From the NCBI RefSeq assembly GCF_015712065.1, contig NZ_JACFYZ010000004.1:62001-126000 (forward strand): a stretch of 64,000 nt of DNA, written 5' to 3'. This DNA is from Ectopseudomonas chengduensis. GTDB taxonomy: Bacteria > Pseudomonadota > Gammaproteobacteria > Pseudomonadales > Pseudomonadaceae. Positions 40,146-50,552 of the stretch are shown one piece after another. Under the pieces are notes generated by a model. That model was not told the DNA's origin and did no database searches. It was given only the letters and a program-made list of their open reading frames with translations. Made by a program: the position numbers and the translations under genes. Within the stretch, counting starts at the first letter, position 1; every line of letters begins with the position of its first letter.

Positions 40146-40250
40146 CTCTCCCCTCGGGGAGAGGGCTAGGGAGAGGGGGATTTCGGCGACTCGGTGTTGC
40201 TGGATGAACCCTCTCCCCCAGCCCCTCTCCCATAAATGGGAGAGGGGAGA
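40146..40250. repeat. CCCTCTCCC-type repeat pair before recJ
   Basis: Left part: CCCTCTCCCCTCGGGGAGAGGG (40144-40165) as a hairpin. Right part: GAACCCTCTCCCCCAGCCCC then a perfect 12-bp stem at 40222-40233 and 40236-40247 with AA centre. Same design as 7905-7944. Confidence 0.75.
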
Positions 40251-40283
40251 CAAGCCACTCCCATGCGAACATGAAGAAGTCCC

Positions 40284-41993
40284 ATGCGTATCGAAGCCCG
40301 TCCCTTACCCGCCCAACTGCCTGATCTGGGCAGCCTGCCGCCTTTGCTGACCCGTCTCTACGCCGCCCGTGGTGTGCAGTCCGCCGAGGAACTGGACAAG
40401 GGCCTGGCGCGGTTGATCCCGTATCAGCAACTGAAGGGCATCGACGCGGCGGTCGAACTGCTGGTGCTGGCGCTCGAACAGCGGCAGCGCATCCTTATCG
40501 TCGGCGACTTCGATGCCGACGGCGCCACCGCCAGTTCGGTCGGCGTGCTCGGTCTGCGCCTGCTCGGCGCGGCGCATGTCGATTACCTGGTACCGAACCG
40601 CTTCGAGTACGGCTATGGCCTGACCCCGGAGATCGTCGCCGTGGCCCTCGAACGCCAGCCCGATCTGCTGCTGACCGTCGACAACGGCATCTCCAGCGTC
40701 GATGGCGTGGCGGCGGCCAAGGCCGCCGGGTTGACGGTGCTGGTCACCGATCACCACCTGCCAGGGCCGGAACTGCCGGCCGCCGATGCCATCGTCAACC
40801 CCAACCAGCCAGGCTGCGACTTCCCCAGCAAGGCCATGGCCGGCGTCGGCGTGATGTTCTACGTGCTGCTGGCGTTGCGTGCGCGGCTGCGCGACAGCGG
40901 CTGGTTCGCCAGCCGTGCGGAGCCCAATCTGGGCGAGCTGCTTGATCTGGTGGCGCTGGGCAGCGTCGCCGACGTGGTGCCGCTGGATGCCAACAACCGC
41001 ATCCTGGTGCATCAGGGCCTGGCGCGCATTCGTGCCGGGCGGGCGCGGCCGGGTCTGCGCGCAATTCTCGAAGTCGCCGGGCGCGACCACCGCCGTATCA
41101 CCTCCACCGACCTCGGCTTCATCCTCGGCCCACGGCTGAACGCGGCCGGGCGTCTGGATGACATGAGCCTGGGCATCGAATGCCTGCTGTGCGACGACGA
41201 GGCCCTTGCTCACGACATGGCGGTGCAACTCGACCAGCTCAACCAAGACCGCAAGGCCATCGAGCAGGGTATGCAGCGCGAGGCGCTGGCCCAGCTCAAG
41301 GATCTGCCAGTGGCGGACATGCCGTTCGGCTTGTGCCTGTTCGAGCCGGACTGGCACCAGGGCGTGATCGGCATTCTCGCCTCGCGCCTGAAGGAGCGTT
41401 ATCACCGCCCTGCCATCGCCTTTGCCGATGCCGGTGACGGCCTGCTCAAGGGCTCGGCGCGCTCGGTGCCCGGGCTGCATATCCGTGATGCACTGGATGC
41501 CGTGGCGGCCAAGCATCCGGGGCTGATCAGCAAGTTTGGCGGGCATGCCATGGCCGCCGGGCTGTCGCTGCCGCAGGAAAATTTCGGCGCGTTCGCCGTC
41601 GCCTTCGACGCCGAGGTGCGGCGTCAGCTGTGCGAAGACGACCTGACCGGTCGCCTGCTGTCCGACGGCCAGCTCGATGCCACCGAGTTCCACCTGGAAC
41701 TGGCCCGCGCCCTGCGCAACGCCGGCCCCTGGGGCCAGCACTTTCCCGAGCCGCTGTTCCATGGCGTGTTCCAGATCGTCAATCAGCGCATCGTCGGTGA
41801 GCGTCACCTGAAGCTGGTGCTCAAGACCGAATGCGGTAGCGTGCAACTCGACGGCATCGCCTTCAACATCGACCGTGAGGTCTGGCCCAACCCAACCTTG
41901 CGCTGGGCTGAAGTGGCCTACAAGCTCGACCTCAACGAGTTTCGTGGCAATGAAACCGTGCAACTGATGGTGGCGCATATCGCTCCGCGTTGA
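40284..41993 (+). CDS. recJ: Single-strand 5'-3' exonuclease RecJ
   Basis: 569 residues. DHH phosphoesterase: motif I VGDFDADGATASS, motif III VTDHHLPGPELP, DHHA1 domain with LGPRLNAAGRLDDM and GGHAMAAGLSL. Acts in RecF recombination, mismatch and base-excision repair. ATG 40284 comes right after the repeats; the ribosome site is weak (GAAGAAG). Confidence 0.97.
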   Translation: MRIEARPLPAQLPDLGSLPPLLTRLYAARGVQSAEELDKGLARLIPYQQLKGIDAAVELLVLALEQRQRILIVGDFDADGATASSVGVLGLRLLGAAHVDYLVPNRFEYGYGLTPEIVAVALERQPDLLLTVDNGISSVDGVAAAKAAGLTVLVTDHHLPGPELPAADAIVNPNQPGCDFPSKAMAGVGVMFYVLLALRARLRDSGWFASRAEPNLGELLDLVALGSVADVVPLDANNRILVHQGLARIRAGRARPGLRAILEVAGRDHRRITSTDLGFILGPRLNAAGRLDDMSLGIECLLCDDEALAHDMAVQLDQLNQDRKAIEQGMQREALAQLKDLPVADMPFGLCLFEPDWHQGVIGILASRLKERYHRPAIAFADAGDGLLKGSARSVPGLHIRDALDAVAAKHPGLISKFGGHAMAAGLSLPQENFGAFAVAFDAEVRRQLCEDDLTGRLLSDGQLDATEFHLELARALRNAGPWGQHFPEPLFHGVFQIVNQRIVGERHLKLVLKTECGSVQLDGIAFNIDREVWPNPTLRWAEVAYKLDLNEFRGNETVQLMVAHIAPR

Positions 41994-42159
41994 TTGCGGC
42001 TGCAATGAAATTCGGCGTTACCAATATGTCCGGCTGGCTGGGGCGAACTCTGCTAGAAACGCTCGTCAATACAACCGATGTCGGTTGAGGGGCATGCGGA
42101 ATTTCCCTGTGTTATCCAGGGTCGGATGCACCGGTGCCTATTTTTCAGGAGAGTTCGCG

Positions 42160-42885
42160 ATGAACACCAGCAATCTGCTCGACCAACTGCTCAAGGCCGG
42201 CCAGCAGGCCATGCAGAAGCCAGCGGCGAAGAACACCCAGGGGCAGCAGGCAGGCGGTTTGGGTGGCCTGCTCTCTGGTGGAGGCCTGGGCAGCCTGCTC
42301 TCGGGTGCGGGGGGCGGCGCGCTGGCGGCCGGTGCGGTCGGCCTGCTGCTGGGCAACAAGAAAGCGCGCAAGATGGGCGGTAAGGCACTGACCTATGGCG
42401 GCCTGGCTGCCCTGGGTGTGATGGCGTACAAGGCTTACGGCAACTGGCAGGCGCAGCAAGCCCAGCAGGGCGGCGCGCAGCCGGTCGAACCGCAAACCCT
42501 GGATCGTTTGCCTGCAGCGCAAGTCGAGCAGCACAGCCGCGCCATTCTCAAGGCCCTGGTAGCGGCAGCCAAGGCCGATGGTCATGTCGACGAGCGTGAG
42601 CGTCAGTTGATCGAAGAGGAGCTGGGCAAGCTGGCGCAGGACGCCGAGCTGCAGAGCTGGCTGCACACCGAACTGAACAAACCGCTGGACCCGGCAGACG
42701 TGGCGCGCGCCGCGGCGACCCCGGAAATGGCGGCGGAAATGTACCTGGCCAGCGTGCTGATGGTCGACGAAGAGCACTTCATGGAGCGCGCCTACCTCGA
42801 AGAGCTGGCGCGTCAGTTGAAGCTGCCGCTGGAGCTGAAGGCGGAGCTGGAAACCCAGGTGCGCTCGCTACCGGCCGGTGTCTGA
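42160..42885 (+). CDS. DUF533/YebE-like protein with TerB domain
   Basis: 241 residues. Gly-rich middle (residues 28-65, GLGGLLSGGGLGSLLSGAGG) with a possible membrane-associated helix, then a TerB-like helical domain with ADGHVDERER, echoing the DG-x-hD-x-x-E motif of the 79-residue protein at 30313. DUF533 proteins are of unknown function. ATG at 42160, preceded by CAGGAGAG. Convergent with the SulP gene. Confidence 0.88.
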   Translation: MNTSNLLDQLLKAGQQAMQKPAAKNTQGQQAGGLGGLLSGGGLGSLLSGAGGGALAAGAVGLLLGNKKARKMGGKALTYGGLAALGVMAYKAYGNWQAQQAQQGGAQPVEPQTLDRLPAAQVEQHSRAILKALVAAAKADGHVDERERQLIEEELGKLAQDAELQSWLHTELNKPLDPADVARAAATPEMAAEMYLASVLMVDEEHFMERAYLEELARQLKLPLELKAELETQVRSLPAGV

Positions 42886-42899
42886 GTCGTCTTCTCGTT

Positions 42900-44672
42900 T
42901 CAGTCCGCATGCCGGGCATGGCCCGGCATCGCCTCATCAGCATGATCGCTCAGGTAGGCTTCGACGGCCGCGCTAACCGTTGGTTGCAGGTGCCTTGGCT
43001 GATCGTCGTGCAGTAACCCGAAGCGCCGCAGCTTGTCCTTGAGCGGCCCCTTGACCTCGGCGAAGTGCAGTTCGATGCCGGCTTCCGCCAGCATTCGTTC
43101 CAGGTCGCCGAGCATGTCGGCAGAGGTCACGTCGATGCTGGTAACCGGTTCGGCGGCGATCACCACGCGGCGCACTGGCGCCGGGGCTTTTTCCAGCGCC
43201 TGCAGCAGGCATTGCTGGAAGAGCTCGGCATTGGCGAAGAACAGCGGCGCGTCCCAGCGAAACAGCAGCAGGCCGGGTATCTGCCGTGCATCGGGGTGTC
43301 GCTTGATGTCGTGGAAACCGCGGACGCCCTCTACCTGGCCGAGAACGGTGTAGTACGGGCGCCAGCCATCCCAGAGAAACTCGATCACCGCCAGCACCAC
43401 GGCAATGCCGATGCCGGGAATCACGCCGAAGGTCAGCACGCCGGCGAAGCAGGCCATCGACAGCCAGAACTCCCATTGCTGCACGCGGAAGATGCGCCGC
43501 AGGTCGGTGACCACGAACAGGCCGATGACAGCGGCAATCACCACCGCGGCCAGCGCACTGGTGGGCAGGTACTGCATCAGATCCGGGGCCAGCACCAGCA
43601 GCAGGGCAACGCTGAGGGCGCCGACGATACCGGCGACCTGGGTCATCGCGCCTGCCGCTTCGGCGACCGGCGTGCGTGAGGCGCTGCTACTGATGGGAAA
43701 ACCCTGAAACAAACCACCGGCCAGGTTCGCCGCGCCAAGGGCGACCAGCTCCTGATTGGGGTCTACTGGGCGTCCGGTACGGGCTGCGTAGGTGCGCGAC
43801 AGCACGCTGGTGTCGGCGAACGCGACCAGGGCGACGGCGATACCGCCCAGTACCACGCTGGCCAGATCGACACCGCTGAGCCAGGGCAGGGTGAAACTGG
43901 GCAGCCCCTGGGGCAGCTCGCCGAGCACCTGTACGCCCTGGCTATCGAGCTCGAACAGGGCCACCGCCAGGGTTGCCAGGGTCACGGCGATGAGGATGCC
44001 AGGCAATTGCCGGAAGCGGCTCAGCAGCAGGATCAAGGCCAGGGTGCCGGCGCCGACGAGCAGGCTGTAGAGGTGGGCCTGGCCCTCGATCAGCGCGCTG
44101 GCGATGGCCCATAGGTCGCTGAGCGGACCCTGGCTGTCGATGCTAAAGCCGAACAACTTGGGCGCCTGGCTGATCAGCACGCTCAGCGCAATACCGTTCA
44201 TGTAGCCATAGCGAATGGGCTTGGACAGCAATTCGGTGATGAACCCCAGGCGCAGCAGTCCGGCTATCAGGCAGGTGAGGCCGGCCACCACGGCCATCAT
44301 GCTGGCCAGGGTCACCGCGCGCATCGGGTCGCCGCCGGAGAGTGGCAGCACCACGGCGAGAATCAGTGCTGCCAAGGCCGAGTCCGGGCCGAGCACGAGA
44401 ATACGGCTGGGGCCGAACAGGGCGTAAGCCAGCAGCGGCACGATGGTCGCGTACAGGCCATAGATGCCGGGCACGCCGGAAGCCTCGGCATAGGCAATGC
44501 CCACCGGTACCAGCATGGTGGTCAGCACCAGGCCGGCGGCAATGTCCTTGGGTAGCCAGGCCAGGCGATAGTCCCTGAGCGTTTGCAGGCCCGGAAGCCA
44601 GCGTAGCCAGCCACGCTGTTGCGAAATGGCAGGAAGCGGCGTGTGTGGCTTGCGTGCAGGCGCTGGTGGCAT
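42900..44672 (-). CDS. SulP family anion transporter with STAS domain
   Basis: 590 residues. About 12-14 membrane helices (residues 30-440), with family signatures PVGIAYAEASGVPGIYGLYA and SRTYAARTGRPVDPNQELVA, then a cytoplasmic STAS domain (residues 455-570; VTSIDVTSADML). Substrate could be sulfate, bicarbonate or another anion; no biochemical clue nearby. Divergent from the GMC oxidoreductase. Confidence 0.93.
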   Translation of the reverse strand: MPPAPARKPHTPLPAISQQRGWLRWLPGLQTLRDYRLAWLPKDIAAGLVLTTMLVPVGIAYAEASGVPGIYGLYATIVPLLAYALFGPSRILVLGPDSALAALILAVVLPLSGGDPMRAVTLASMMAVVAGLTCLIAGLLRLGFITELLSKPIRYGYMNGIALSVLISQAPKLFGFSIDSQGPLSDLWAIASALIEGQAHLYSLLVGAGTLALILLLSRFRQLPGILIAVTLATLAVALFELDSQGVQVLGELPQGLPSFTLPWLSGVDLASVVLGGIAVALVAFADTSVLSRTYAARTGRPVDPNQELVALGAANLAGGLFQGFPISSSASRTPVAEAAGAMTQVAGIVGALSVALLLVLAPDLMQYLPTSALAAVVIAAVIGLFVVTDLRRIFRVQQWEFWLSMACFAGVLTFGVIPGIGIAVVLAVIEFLWDGWRPYYTVLGQVEGVRGFHDIKRHPDARQIPGLLLFRWDAPLFFANAELFQQCLLQALEKAPAPVRRVVIAAEPVTSIDVTSADMLGDLERMLAEAGIELHFAEVKGPLKDKLRRFGLLHDDQPRHLQPTVSAAVEAYLSDHADEAMPGHARHAD

Positions 44673-44851
44673 CGCGGATGGGCTCGGGCAGGAATGCCTA
44701 CAAGTAAAGCGCAGGGCACGGATGCTTCACCATAGCTGCCAGTTGATGGGCGCACATTCAGCCGCTGCCTCAGACCAAAAGATCATTCATCCTCGCCCCC
44801 GGCTTGTTTTAGGCTGTTGGCCAACGACAAGAACGACACGCGAGGATGCTT

Positions 44852-46513
44852 ATGTCGCAACTGCCACTGGAAGCATACGACTACCTGATCGTTGGCGCCG
44901 GCCCAGCCGGTTGCCTGCTGGCCAATCGGCTTTCCGCCGACCCTGGCGTCAGCGTGCTGCTGATCGAGGCGGGCGGGCGCGACAACTATCCCTGGATTCA
45001 TATCCCGGTTGGCTACCTGTACTGCATCGGCAATCCGCGTACCGACTGGTGTTACAGCACCGAGGCCGATCCCGGTCTGCATGGCCGCTCGTTGAAATAC
45101 CCGCGTGGCCGCGTGCTCGGCGGCAGTTCCTCGATCAACGGCATGATCTACATGCGTGGCCAGGCCGCGGACTACGATGGCTGGGCTGCGGCGGGCAATC
45201 CCGGTTGGGCCTGGCGTGATGTGTTGCCGCTGTTCAAACGCTCGGAGAATCATTTTGCCGGCGCGAGCGAGCTGCACGGTGGCGACGGCGAATGGCGGGT
45301 CGAGCGCCAGCGTCTGTCGTGGGAGATTCTCGAGGCCTTCCGTGAGGCGGCGGCGCAGAATGGTATTGCCAGCGTCGATGACTTCAACAGTGGGGATAAC
45401 GAAGGCTGCAGCTACTTTCAGGTCAACCAGAAGCGCGGCGTGCGCTGGAATACCTCCAAGGCCTTTCTGCGCGATATTCGCCAGCGCCCCAATCTGCAGG
45501 TGCTGACCGGCGCCGAAGCCGAACGGCTGGAGCTGGAGGGCGGTCGCGCCCGTGCCCTGCATCTGCGCCGCCAGGGGCTGGCGCTGCGGGTGGCGGCACG
45601 TCGCGAGATCATCCTGTGTGCCGGCGCCATCGGTTCGCCGGCCTTGCTGCAGCGTTCCGGCATCGGCCCAAGGCCGCTGCTCGAACGCCTGGGCATCGGC
45701 GTCAGGCACGAGCTGCCAGGTGTCGGTGAGAACCTGCAGGATCACCTGCAACTGCGCCTGATCTACCGCGTCGAGGGCGTGAAAACGCTCAATCGAATTG
45801 CGGCTACCCCCTGGGGCAAGCTGGGCATGGGCCTGGAGTACCTGCTCAGGCGCAGCGGGCCGCTGTCCATGGCGCCCAGCCAGCTTGGTGCCTTCGCCAA
45901 GTCCGACCCCGGCCAGGCGCGCGCCAACCTGCAGTATCACGTGCAGCCATTGTCGCTGGAGCGCTTTGGCGAGCCCTTGCACGATTTCCCGGCCTTCACC
46001 GCATCGGTATGCAACCTGCGCCCGACCAGCCGCGGCAGCGTTCAGATTGCCTCCGTCGATGCCTGCGTAGCCCCGTTGATACGCCCAAACTACCTCAGTG
46101 ACGAACGGGATCTACAGGTGGCAGCCGATGCCATTCGCCTGACCCGGCGCATCGTCGCCGCGCCCGCCCTGGCGGGCTATAGGCCCGAGGAATACAAGCC
46201 GGGGCCGCAGTACCAGAGCGAGGAGGACCTGCAGCGCGCTGCGGGCGAGATCGGCACTACCATCTTCCACCCGGTCGGCACCTGCGCCATGGGCCAGGGC
46301 CGTGAAGCGGTGGTCGATGCCCGTCTGCGCGTACATGGCATCGCCGGGCTGCGTGTGGTCGACGCGTCGATCATGCCGAGCATCACCTCGGGCAATACCT
46401 GCTCGCCGGTGCTGATGATTGCGGAGAAGGCGGCGCAGATGATCGCCGCCGATGCGCGAGCGGCGATAAGCATGGTGCCGCAGCGCGAGCCTGGTTGCGC
46501 GGTGAGCGCGTGA
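44852..46513 (+). CDS. GMC family FAD-dependent alcohol/choline dehydrogenase
   Basis: 553 residues. FAD Rossmann motif YLIVGAGPAGCLLANRLS, GMC signature 1 GGSSSINGMIYMRG, signature 2 around CAGAIGSPALLQRSGIG, and the C-terminal active-site stretch FHPVGTCAMG with Asn in SGNTCSPVLMIAEKAA. Substrate probably a primary alcohol (AlkJ-like) rather than choline, since no betaine genes are near. ATG 44852 fits GAGG at 44842-44845; ATG 44846 lacks spacing. Confidence 0.92.
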   Translation: MSQLPLEAYDYLIVGAGPAGCLLANRLSADPGVSVLLIEAGGRDNYPWIHIPVGYLYCIGNPRTDWCYSTEADPGLHGRSLKYPRGRVLGGSSSINGMIYMRGQAADYDGWAAAGNPGWAWRDVLPLFKRSENHFAGASELHGGDGEWRVERQRLSWEILEAFREAAAQNGIASVDDFNSGDNEGCSYFQVNQKRGVRWNTSKAFLRDIRQRPNLQVLTGAEAERLELEGGRARALHLRRQGLALRVAARREIILCAGAIGSPALLQRSGIGPRPLLERLGIGVRHELPGVGENLQDHLQLRLIYRVEGVKTLNRIAATPWGKLGMGLEYLLRRSGPLSMAPSQLGAFAKSDPGQARANLQYHVQPLSLERFGEPLHDFPAFTASVCNLRPTSRGSVQIASVDACVAPLIRPNYLSDERDLQVAADAIRLTRRIVAAPALAGYRPEEYKPGPQYQSEEDLQRAAGEIGTTIFHPVGTCAMGQGREAVVDARLRVHGIAGLRVVDASIMPSITSGNTCSPVLMIAEKAAQMIAADARAAISMVPQREPGCAVSA

Positions 46514-46593
46514 CCGCTCGATCCGAAGTGTCTTGGCGGGCGAGGCGACAGGTGTGCTCTGCTAGCATTGGGCGTCGATGAATGGAGGCGAAC

Positions 46594-47529
46594 ATGGCTC
46601 TGCGTGTAGCGCTGATCGGGTTGGGCTTGCTTCAGGTCGCCACGGGCGTTGTCGCTGGCGACCTGGCGTTGGACCAGCGCGCCTTGCTCCTGGAGGACAG
46701 TAGGTTGCCGCGTGAGGCAGCCCTGGATCGTCTGCAGCAGGTGCGCTTCGCCTTTCGCGAGGCGGCGCCTGAGGCCGGCGAGTGGCCGCTGTGGTCGCGC
46801 ACCTACGGCATCCAGGGGAGCTGGGACGACGCCGGCCTTGATCGCCGCGGCGAGGGGCTGCTGATGGGGATGGATCGTGCGCTGGGCGGACAGTGGATCG
46901 GCGGTGTGCTGGGTGGAGTGGCGCGTGCCCGGCTGGATCATGATCAGGGTCATGGCCGCACCGATAGTCGTTACCTTGGGGTCTACGCCGCGACTCGGGT
47001 ATACAACCAGTTGGGGTTTCGGCTCGGGTTGCTGCACGGCTGGCATGAGCTGGAACGGCGCGATAACGCGCGCAGTTGGCAGCTGTTTGGCGAAAGCAGT
47101 TACGCCATGGACTATCGCAATTTCACCTTGGAGCCATTTGCCGGCCTGGCGTTAGTGCATCTGGATGCCGACGCCCGGCGTTTCGACGGACTGCGCCTGG
47201 CGGCAGCGCACGAGCAGGCTGGCTACCTGACGCTTGGCTGGCGCCTGGCCGCGCCCTGGTACTGGCAACAGCGCAAGTGGGTAGGGCGTGCCAGTCTGGC
47301 GCTGCGGCAGAACCTGGGCAGCGACCGCTTGCGTGACGAGGCGGTCGACGGCGATGGCGCACTCCAGCAGATGCACAGTCGTGAGTTTGAGCGCAGCAGC
47401 CTGCGTCTTGACCTGAGCCTGGATCATGAGCTCAGCCGCAGCCTCTACCTGGGCCTGACCTATGCGGGCCACTACGCCGAAGACGCGCGCGACAACGCCT
47501 TGGCCGCACGCCTGAGCCTGAAGTTCTGA
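46594..47529 (+). CDS. Autotransporter beta-barrel with almost no passenger
   Basis: 311 residues. Signal peptide to about residue 24, a short helical segment (LDQRALLLEDSRLPREAALDR), then an autotransporter-type 12-stranded barrel from about residue 60: LWSRTYGIQGSWDDAG, GGQWIGGVLGGVARARL, DSRYLGVYAATRV. It ends ARLSLKF with the C-terminal Phe required by the BAM machine. The passenger is reduced to about 30 residues. ATG 46594 with GGAGG six bases upstream. Function unknown; possibly a surface barrel or decayed autotransporter. Confidence 0.82.
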   Translation: MALRVALIGLGLLQVATGVVAGDLALDQRALLLEDSRLPREAALDRLQQVRFAFREAAPEAGEWPLWSRTYGIQGSWDDAGLDRRGEGLLMGMDRALGGQWIGGVLGGVARARLDHDQGHGRTDSRYLGVYAATRVYNQLGFRLGLLHGWHELERRDNARSWQLFGESSYAMDYRNFTLEPFAGLALVHLDADARRFDGLRLAAAHEQAGYLTLGWRLAAPWYWQQRKWVGRASLALRQNLGSDRLRDEAVDGDGALQQMHSREFERSSLRLDLSLDHELSRSLYLGLTYAGHYAEDARDNALAARLSLKF

Positions 47530-47578
47530 GCGCGCCCCGCCGGTCAGCCAGCGGGCTGCCAGGGGGCTTCGAGTCGGG

Positions 47579-47584
47579 TATACT
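47579..47584 (+). promoter_or_regulatory. Probable -10 box before prfB
   Basis: TATACT in GGGTATACTCGCC, 124 bases before the prfB ATG. The -35 position (CTGCCA) is poor. Confidence 0.4.
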
Positions 47585-47707
47585 CGCCGGCTTTTCAGAA
47601 ACTTTGCGGTCACGGCTCTTGCCGTGCTCGGCCAGGGCAGCGCATTAGCCGCTCGGGCGAGCCGGATTGAGCCGTTTCGCGTCTTTTGCCCGAGAGTGCT
47701 GCCCACC

Positions 47708-48803
47708 ATGGAAATCAATCCGATCCTCAACAGCATCAAGGACCTGTCCGAGCGAACCCAGTCAATTCGGGGGTATCTTTGACTACGATCACAAGCATGA
47801 TCGCCTGGTCGAAGTAAACCGCGAGCTGGAAGACGCCAGCGTCTGGAACAAGCCCGAGTACGCCCAAGCCCTGGGCCGTGAGCGTGCCATGCTGGCGCAG
47901 ATCGTCGAAACCATCGACGACCTCACCGGCAGCCTGGCCGATTCCAAAGATCTGCTGGAAATGGCTGCCGAAGAAAACGACGAAGGCGCCGTGAACGACA
48001 TCGCCGCCGAAGTCGAGCGCCTGCGCGAAATCCTCGAGAAGCTGGAATTCCGCCGCATGTTCAGTGGCGAGATGGACCCGAACAACTGCTACCTGGACAT
48101 CCAGGCCGGTTCCGGCGGCACCGAGGCCCAGGACTGGGCCAACATCCTGCTGCGCATGTACCTGCGCTGGGCCGACAAGCGCGGCTTCGACGCCACCATC
48201 ATCGAACTGTCCGAGGGTGAAGTCGCCGGTATCAAGGGCGCCACCGTGCACATCAAGGGCGAGTATGCCTTCGGCTGGCTGCGCACCGAGATCGGTGTGC
48301 ACCGCCTGGTGCGCAAGAGCCCGTTCGACTCCGGCGCGCGTCGCCACACCTCGTTCTCGGCAGTGTTCGTCTCGCCCGAGATCGACGACAAGGTCGAGAT
48401 CGACATCAACCCGTCCGACCTGCGCATCGACACCTACCGCTCCTCCGGCGCCGGTGGTCAGCACGTCAACACCACCGACTCGGCGGTGCGTATCACCCAC
48501 GTGCCGACCAACACCGTGGTCGCGTGTCAGAACGAACGCTCCCAGCACGCCAACAAGGACACCGCCATGAAAATGCTGCGGGCCAAGTTGTACGAGCTGG
48601 AGATGCAAAAGCGCAACGCGGCTTCGCAGGCGCTGGAAGACAGCAAGTCCGATATCGGCTGGGGTCATCAGATCCGCTCCTACGTGCTCGATGACTCGCG
48701 CATCAAGGACCTGCGTACCGGCGTCGAGCGTAGCGACTGCCAGAAAGTCCTCGATGGCGACCTCGACGGCTACCTCGAGGCCAGCCTCAAGCAGGGCCTG
48801 TAA
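47708..48803 (+). CDS. prfB: Peptide chain release factor 2, programmed +1 frameshift
   Basis: Two parts: 47708-47779 (24 codons) and 47781-48803, joined by a +1 shift at CTT TGA C (47777-47783); the internal SD-like GGGGG lies at 47769-47773. Total 364 residues. RF2 recognises UGA and UAA; low RF2 favours the shift at its own UGA. GGQ motif in [16 protein letters not shown] and the SPF anticodon-like tripeptide in VRKSPFDSG. Precedes lysS, as in many gammaproteobacteria. Confidence 0.97.
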
Positions 48804-48884
48804 GCCCATTAACCAATCCGTGGGAGCCGGCTTGCCGGCGCCTGCTCAAAATCTTGTACGACACGCCAGGCAGAAAAAGCGACC

Positions 48885-50387
48885 ATGAGCGACCAACAAC
48901 TCGACCACAACGAACTGCAACAGGAAGAAAACAAGCTGATTGCCCAGCGCAAGGAAAAGCTTGCTGCCGTCCGTGAGCAGGGCATTGCCTTCCCCAACGA
49001 TTTCCGCCGCGACCGCCTGTGCGCCGACCTGCAGAAACAGTACGAGGGCAAGAGCAAGGAAGAGCTGGAAGCCGCCGCCATCCCGGTCAAGGTGGCCGGG
49101 CGCATCATGCTCAACCGTGGCGCCTTCATGGTCATCCAGGATACGTCCGGGCGCCTGCAGGTCTACGTCAACCGCAAGACCCTGCCGGCCGAGCAACTGG
49201 AAGCGGTCAAGCACTTCGACCTGGGCGACATCATCGCTGCCGAGGGCACCCTGGCCCGCTCGGGCAAGGGCGACCTGTACGTCGACATGCAGAACGTGCG
49301 CCTGCTGACCAAGTCGCTGCGCCCGCTGCCGGACAAGCACCATGGCCTGACCGACACCGAGCAGCGCTACCGCCAGCGCTACGTCGACCTGATCGTCAAC
49401 GAGGAAGTGCGCCACACCTTCCGCGTACGTTCGCAGGTGATCGCGCACATCCGTCGTTTCCTCAACGAGCGCGGTTTCCTCGAAGTGGAAACCCCGATGC
49501 TGCAGACCATCCCCGGCGGCGCTGCGGCCAAGCCGTTCGAGACCCACCACAACGCGCTGGACATGGCCATGTTCCTGCGTATCGCGCCAGAGCTGTACCT
49601 CAAGCGTCTGGTGGTCGGTGGCTTCGAGAAAGTGTTCGAGATCAACCGCAACTTCCGTAACGAAGGCGTTTCGACCCGGCACAACCCCGAGTTCACCATG
49701 CTCGAGTTCTACCAGGCCTATGCCGACTACCGCGACAACATGGACCTCACCGAGGAGCTGTTCCGCGAGCTGGCCCTGGCCGTGCTGGGCAGCACCGACG
49801 TGCCGTATGGCGACAAGGTGTTCCACTTCGGCGAGCCGTTCGTGCGCCTGTCGGTGTACGACTCCATCCTCAAGTACAACCCGGACATCACCGAGGCTGA
49901 CTTGAATGACGTCGAGAAGGCTCGCGCCATTGCCAAGAAGGCCGGCGCCAAGGTGCTCGGCCACGAAGGCCTGGGCAAGCTGCAGGTGATGATTTTCGAA
50001 GAGCTGGTGGAGAGCAGGCTGGAGCAGCCGCACTTCATCACCGAGTATCCGTTCGAAGTGTCGCCACTGGCGCGTCGCAACGACGACAATCCCAACGTCA
50101 CCGACCGCTTCGAGCTGTTCATCGGTGGTCGTGAGATCGCCAACGCCTACTCCGAGCTCAATGACGCCGAAGATCAGGCCGAGCGCTTCCTCGCCCAGGT
50201 GGCCGAGAAGGATGCTGGTGACGACGAAGCCATGCACTACGACGCCGACTTCGTCCGCGCCCTGGAATACGGGATGCCGCCGACGGCTGGTGAAGGCATC
50301 GGCATCGACCGCCTGGTGATGCTGCTGACCAACTCACCGTCGATCCGCGACGTCATCCTGTTCCCGCATATGCGTCCGCAGGCTTGA
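48885..50387 (+). CDS. lysS: Lysyl-tRNA synthetase (class II)
   Basis: 500 residues. N-terminal OB anticodon-binding domain (residues 60-165); class II motif 2 [20 protein letters not shown] and motif 3 [15 protein letters not shown]. 81 bases after prfB, which it normally follows in an operon. Confidence 0.98.
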   Translation: MSDQQLDHNELQQEENKLIAQRKEKLAAVREQGIAFPNDFRRDRLCADLQKQYEGKSKEELEAAAIPVKVAGRIMLNRGAFMVIQDTSGRLQVYVNRKTLPAEQLEAVKHFDLGDIIAAEGTLARSGKGDLYVDMQNVRLLTKSLRPLPDKHHGLTDTEQRYRQRYVDLIVNEEVRHTFRVRSQVIAHIRRFLNERGFLEVETPMLQTIPGGAAAKPFETHHNALDMAMFLRIAPELYLKRLVVGGFEKVFEINRNFRNEGVSTRHNPEFTMLEFYQAYADYRDNMDLTEELFRELALAVLGSTDVPYGDKVFHFGEPFVRLSVYDSILKYNPDITEADLNDVEKARAIAKKAGAKVLGHEGLGKLQVMIFEELVESRLEQPHFITEYPFEVSPLARRNDDNPNVTDRFELFIGGREIANAYSELNDAEDQAERFLAQVAEKDAGDDEAMHYDADFVRALEYGMPPTAGEGIGIDRLVMLLTNSPSIRDVILFPHMRPQA

Positions 50388-50397
50388 TGCCAGACAG

Positions 50398-50424
50398 AAA
50401 GCCGCCTTCGGGCGGCTTTTTGCT
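50398..50424 (+). terminator. Terminator of prfB-lysS
   Basis: AAAGCCGCC-TTCG-GGCGGCTTTTT: nine-base stem, tetraloop, T-run. Confidence 0.92.
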
Positions 50425-50552
50425 ACTTGTCGTTGCACTTTTCACGGCAATTTCACCGGTCGCCAGGGCTGTAAGCGAAACGGAGCCTTTTGCTTGCCTG
50501 TCCAAGCCATTACTCTCCCTGTCATAACTAGAACCTAGAGGGTCGACCTATC

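Noticed and set aside
40070..40250. CRISPR-like array from repeated blocks before recJ
   Set aside because: Two different inverted repeats, no regular spacing and no cas genes in the window.
48809..48880. Terminator between prfB and lysS
   Set aside because: Only short GC-rich pairs (GCCGGCTTGCCGGC) with no T-run; the two genes are normally co-transcribed.
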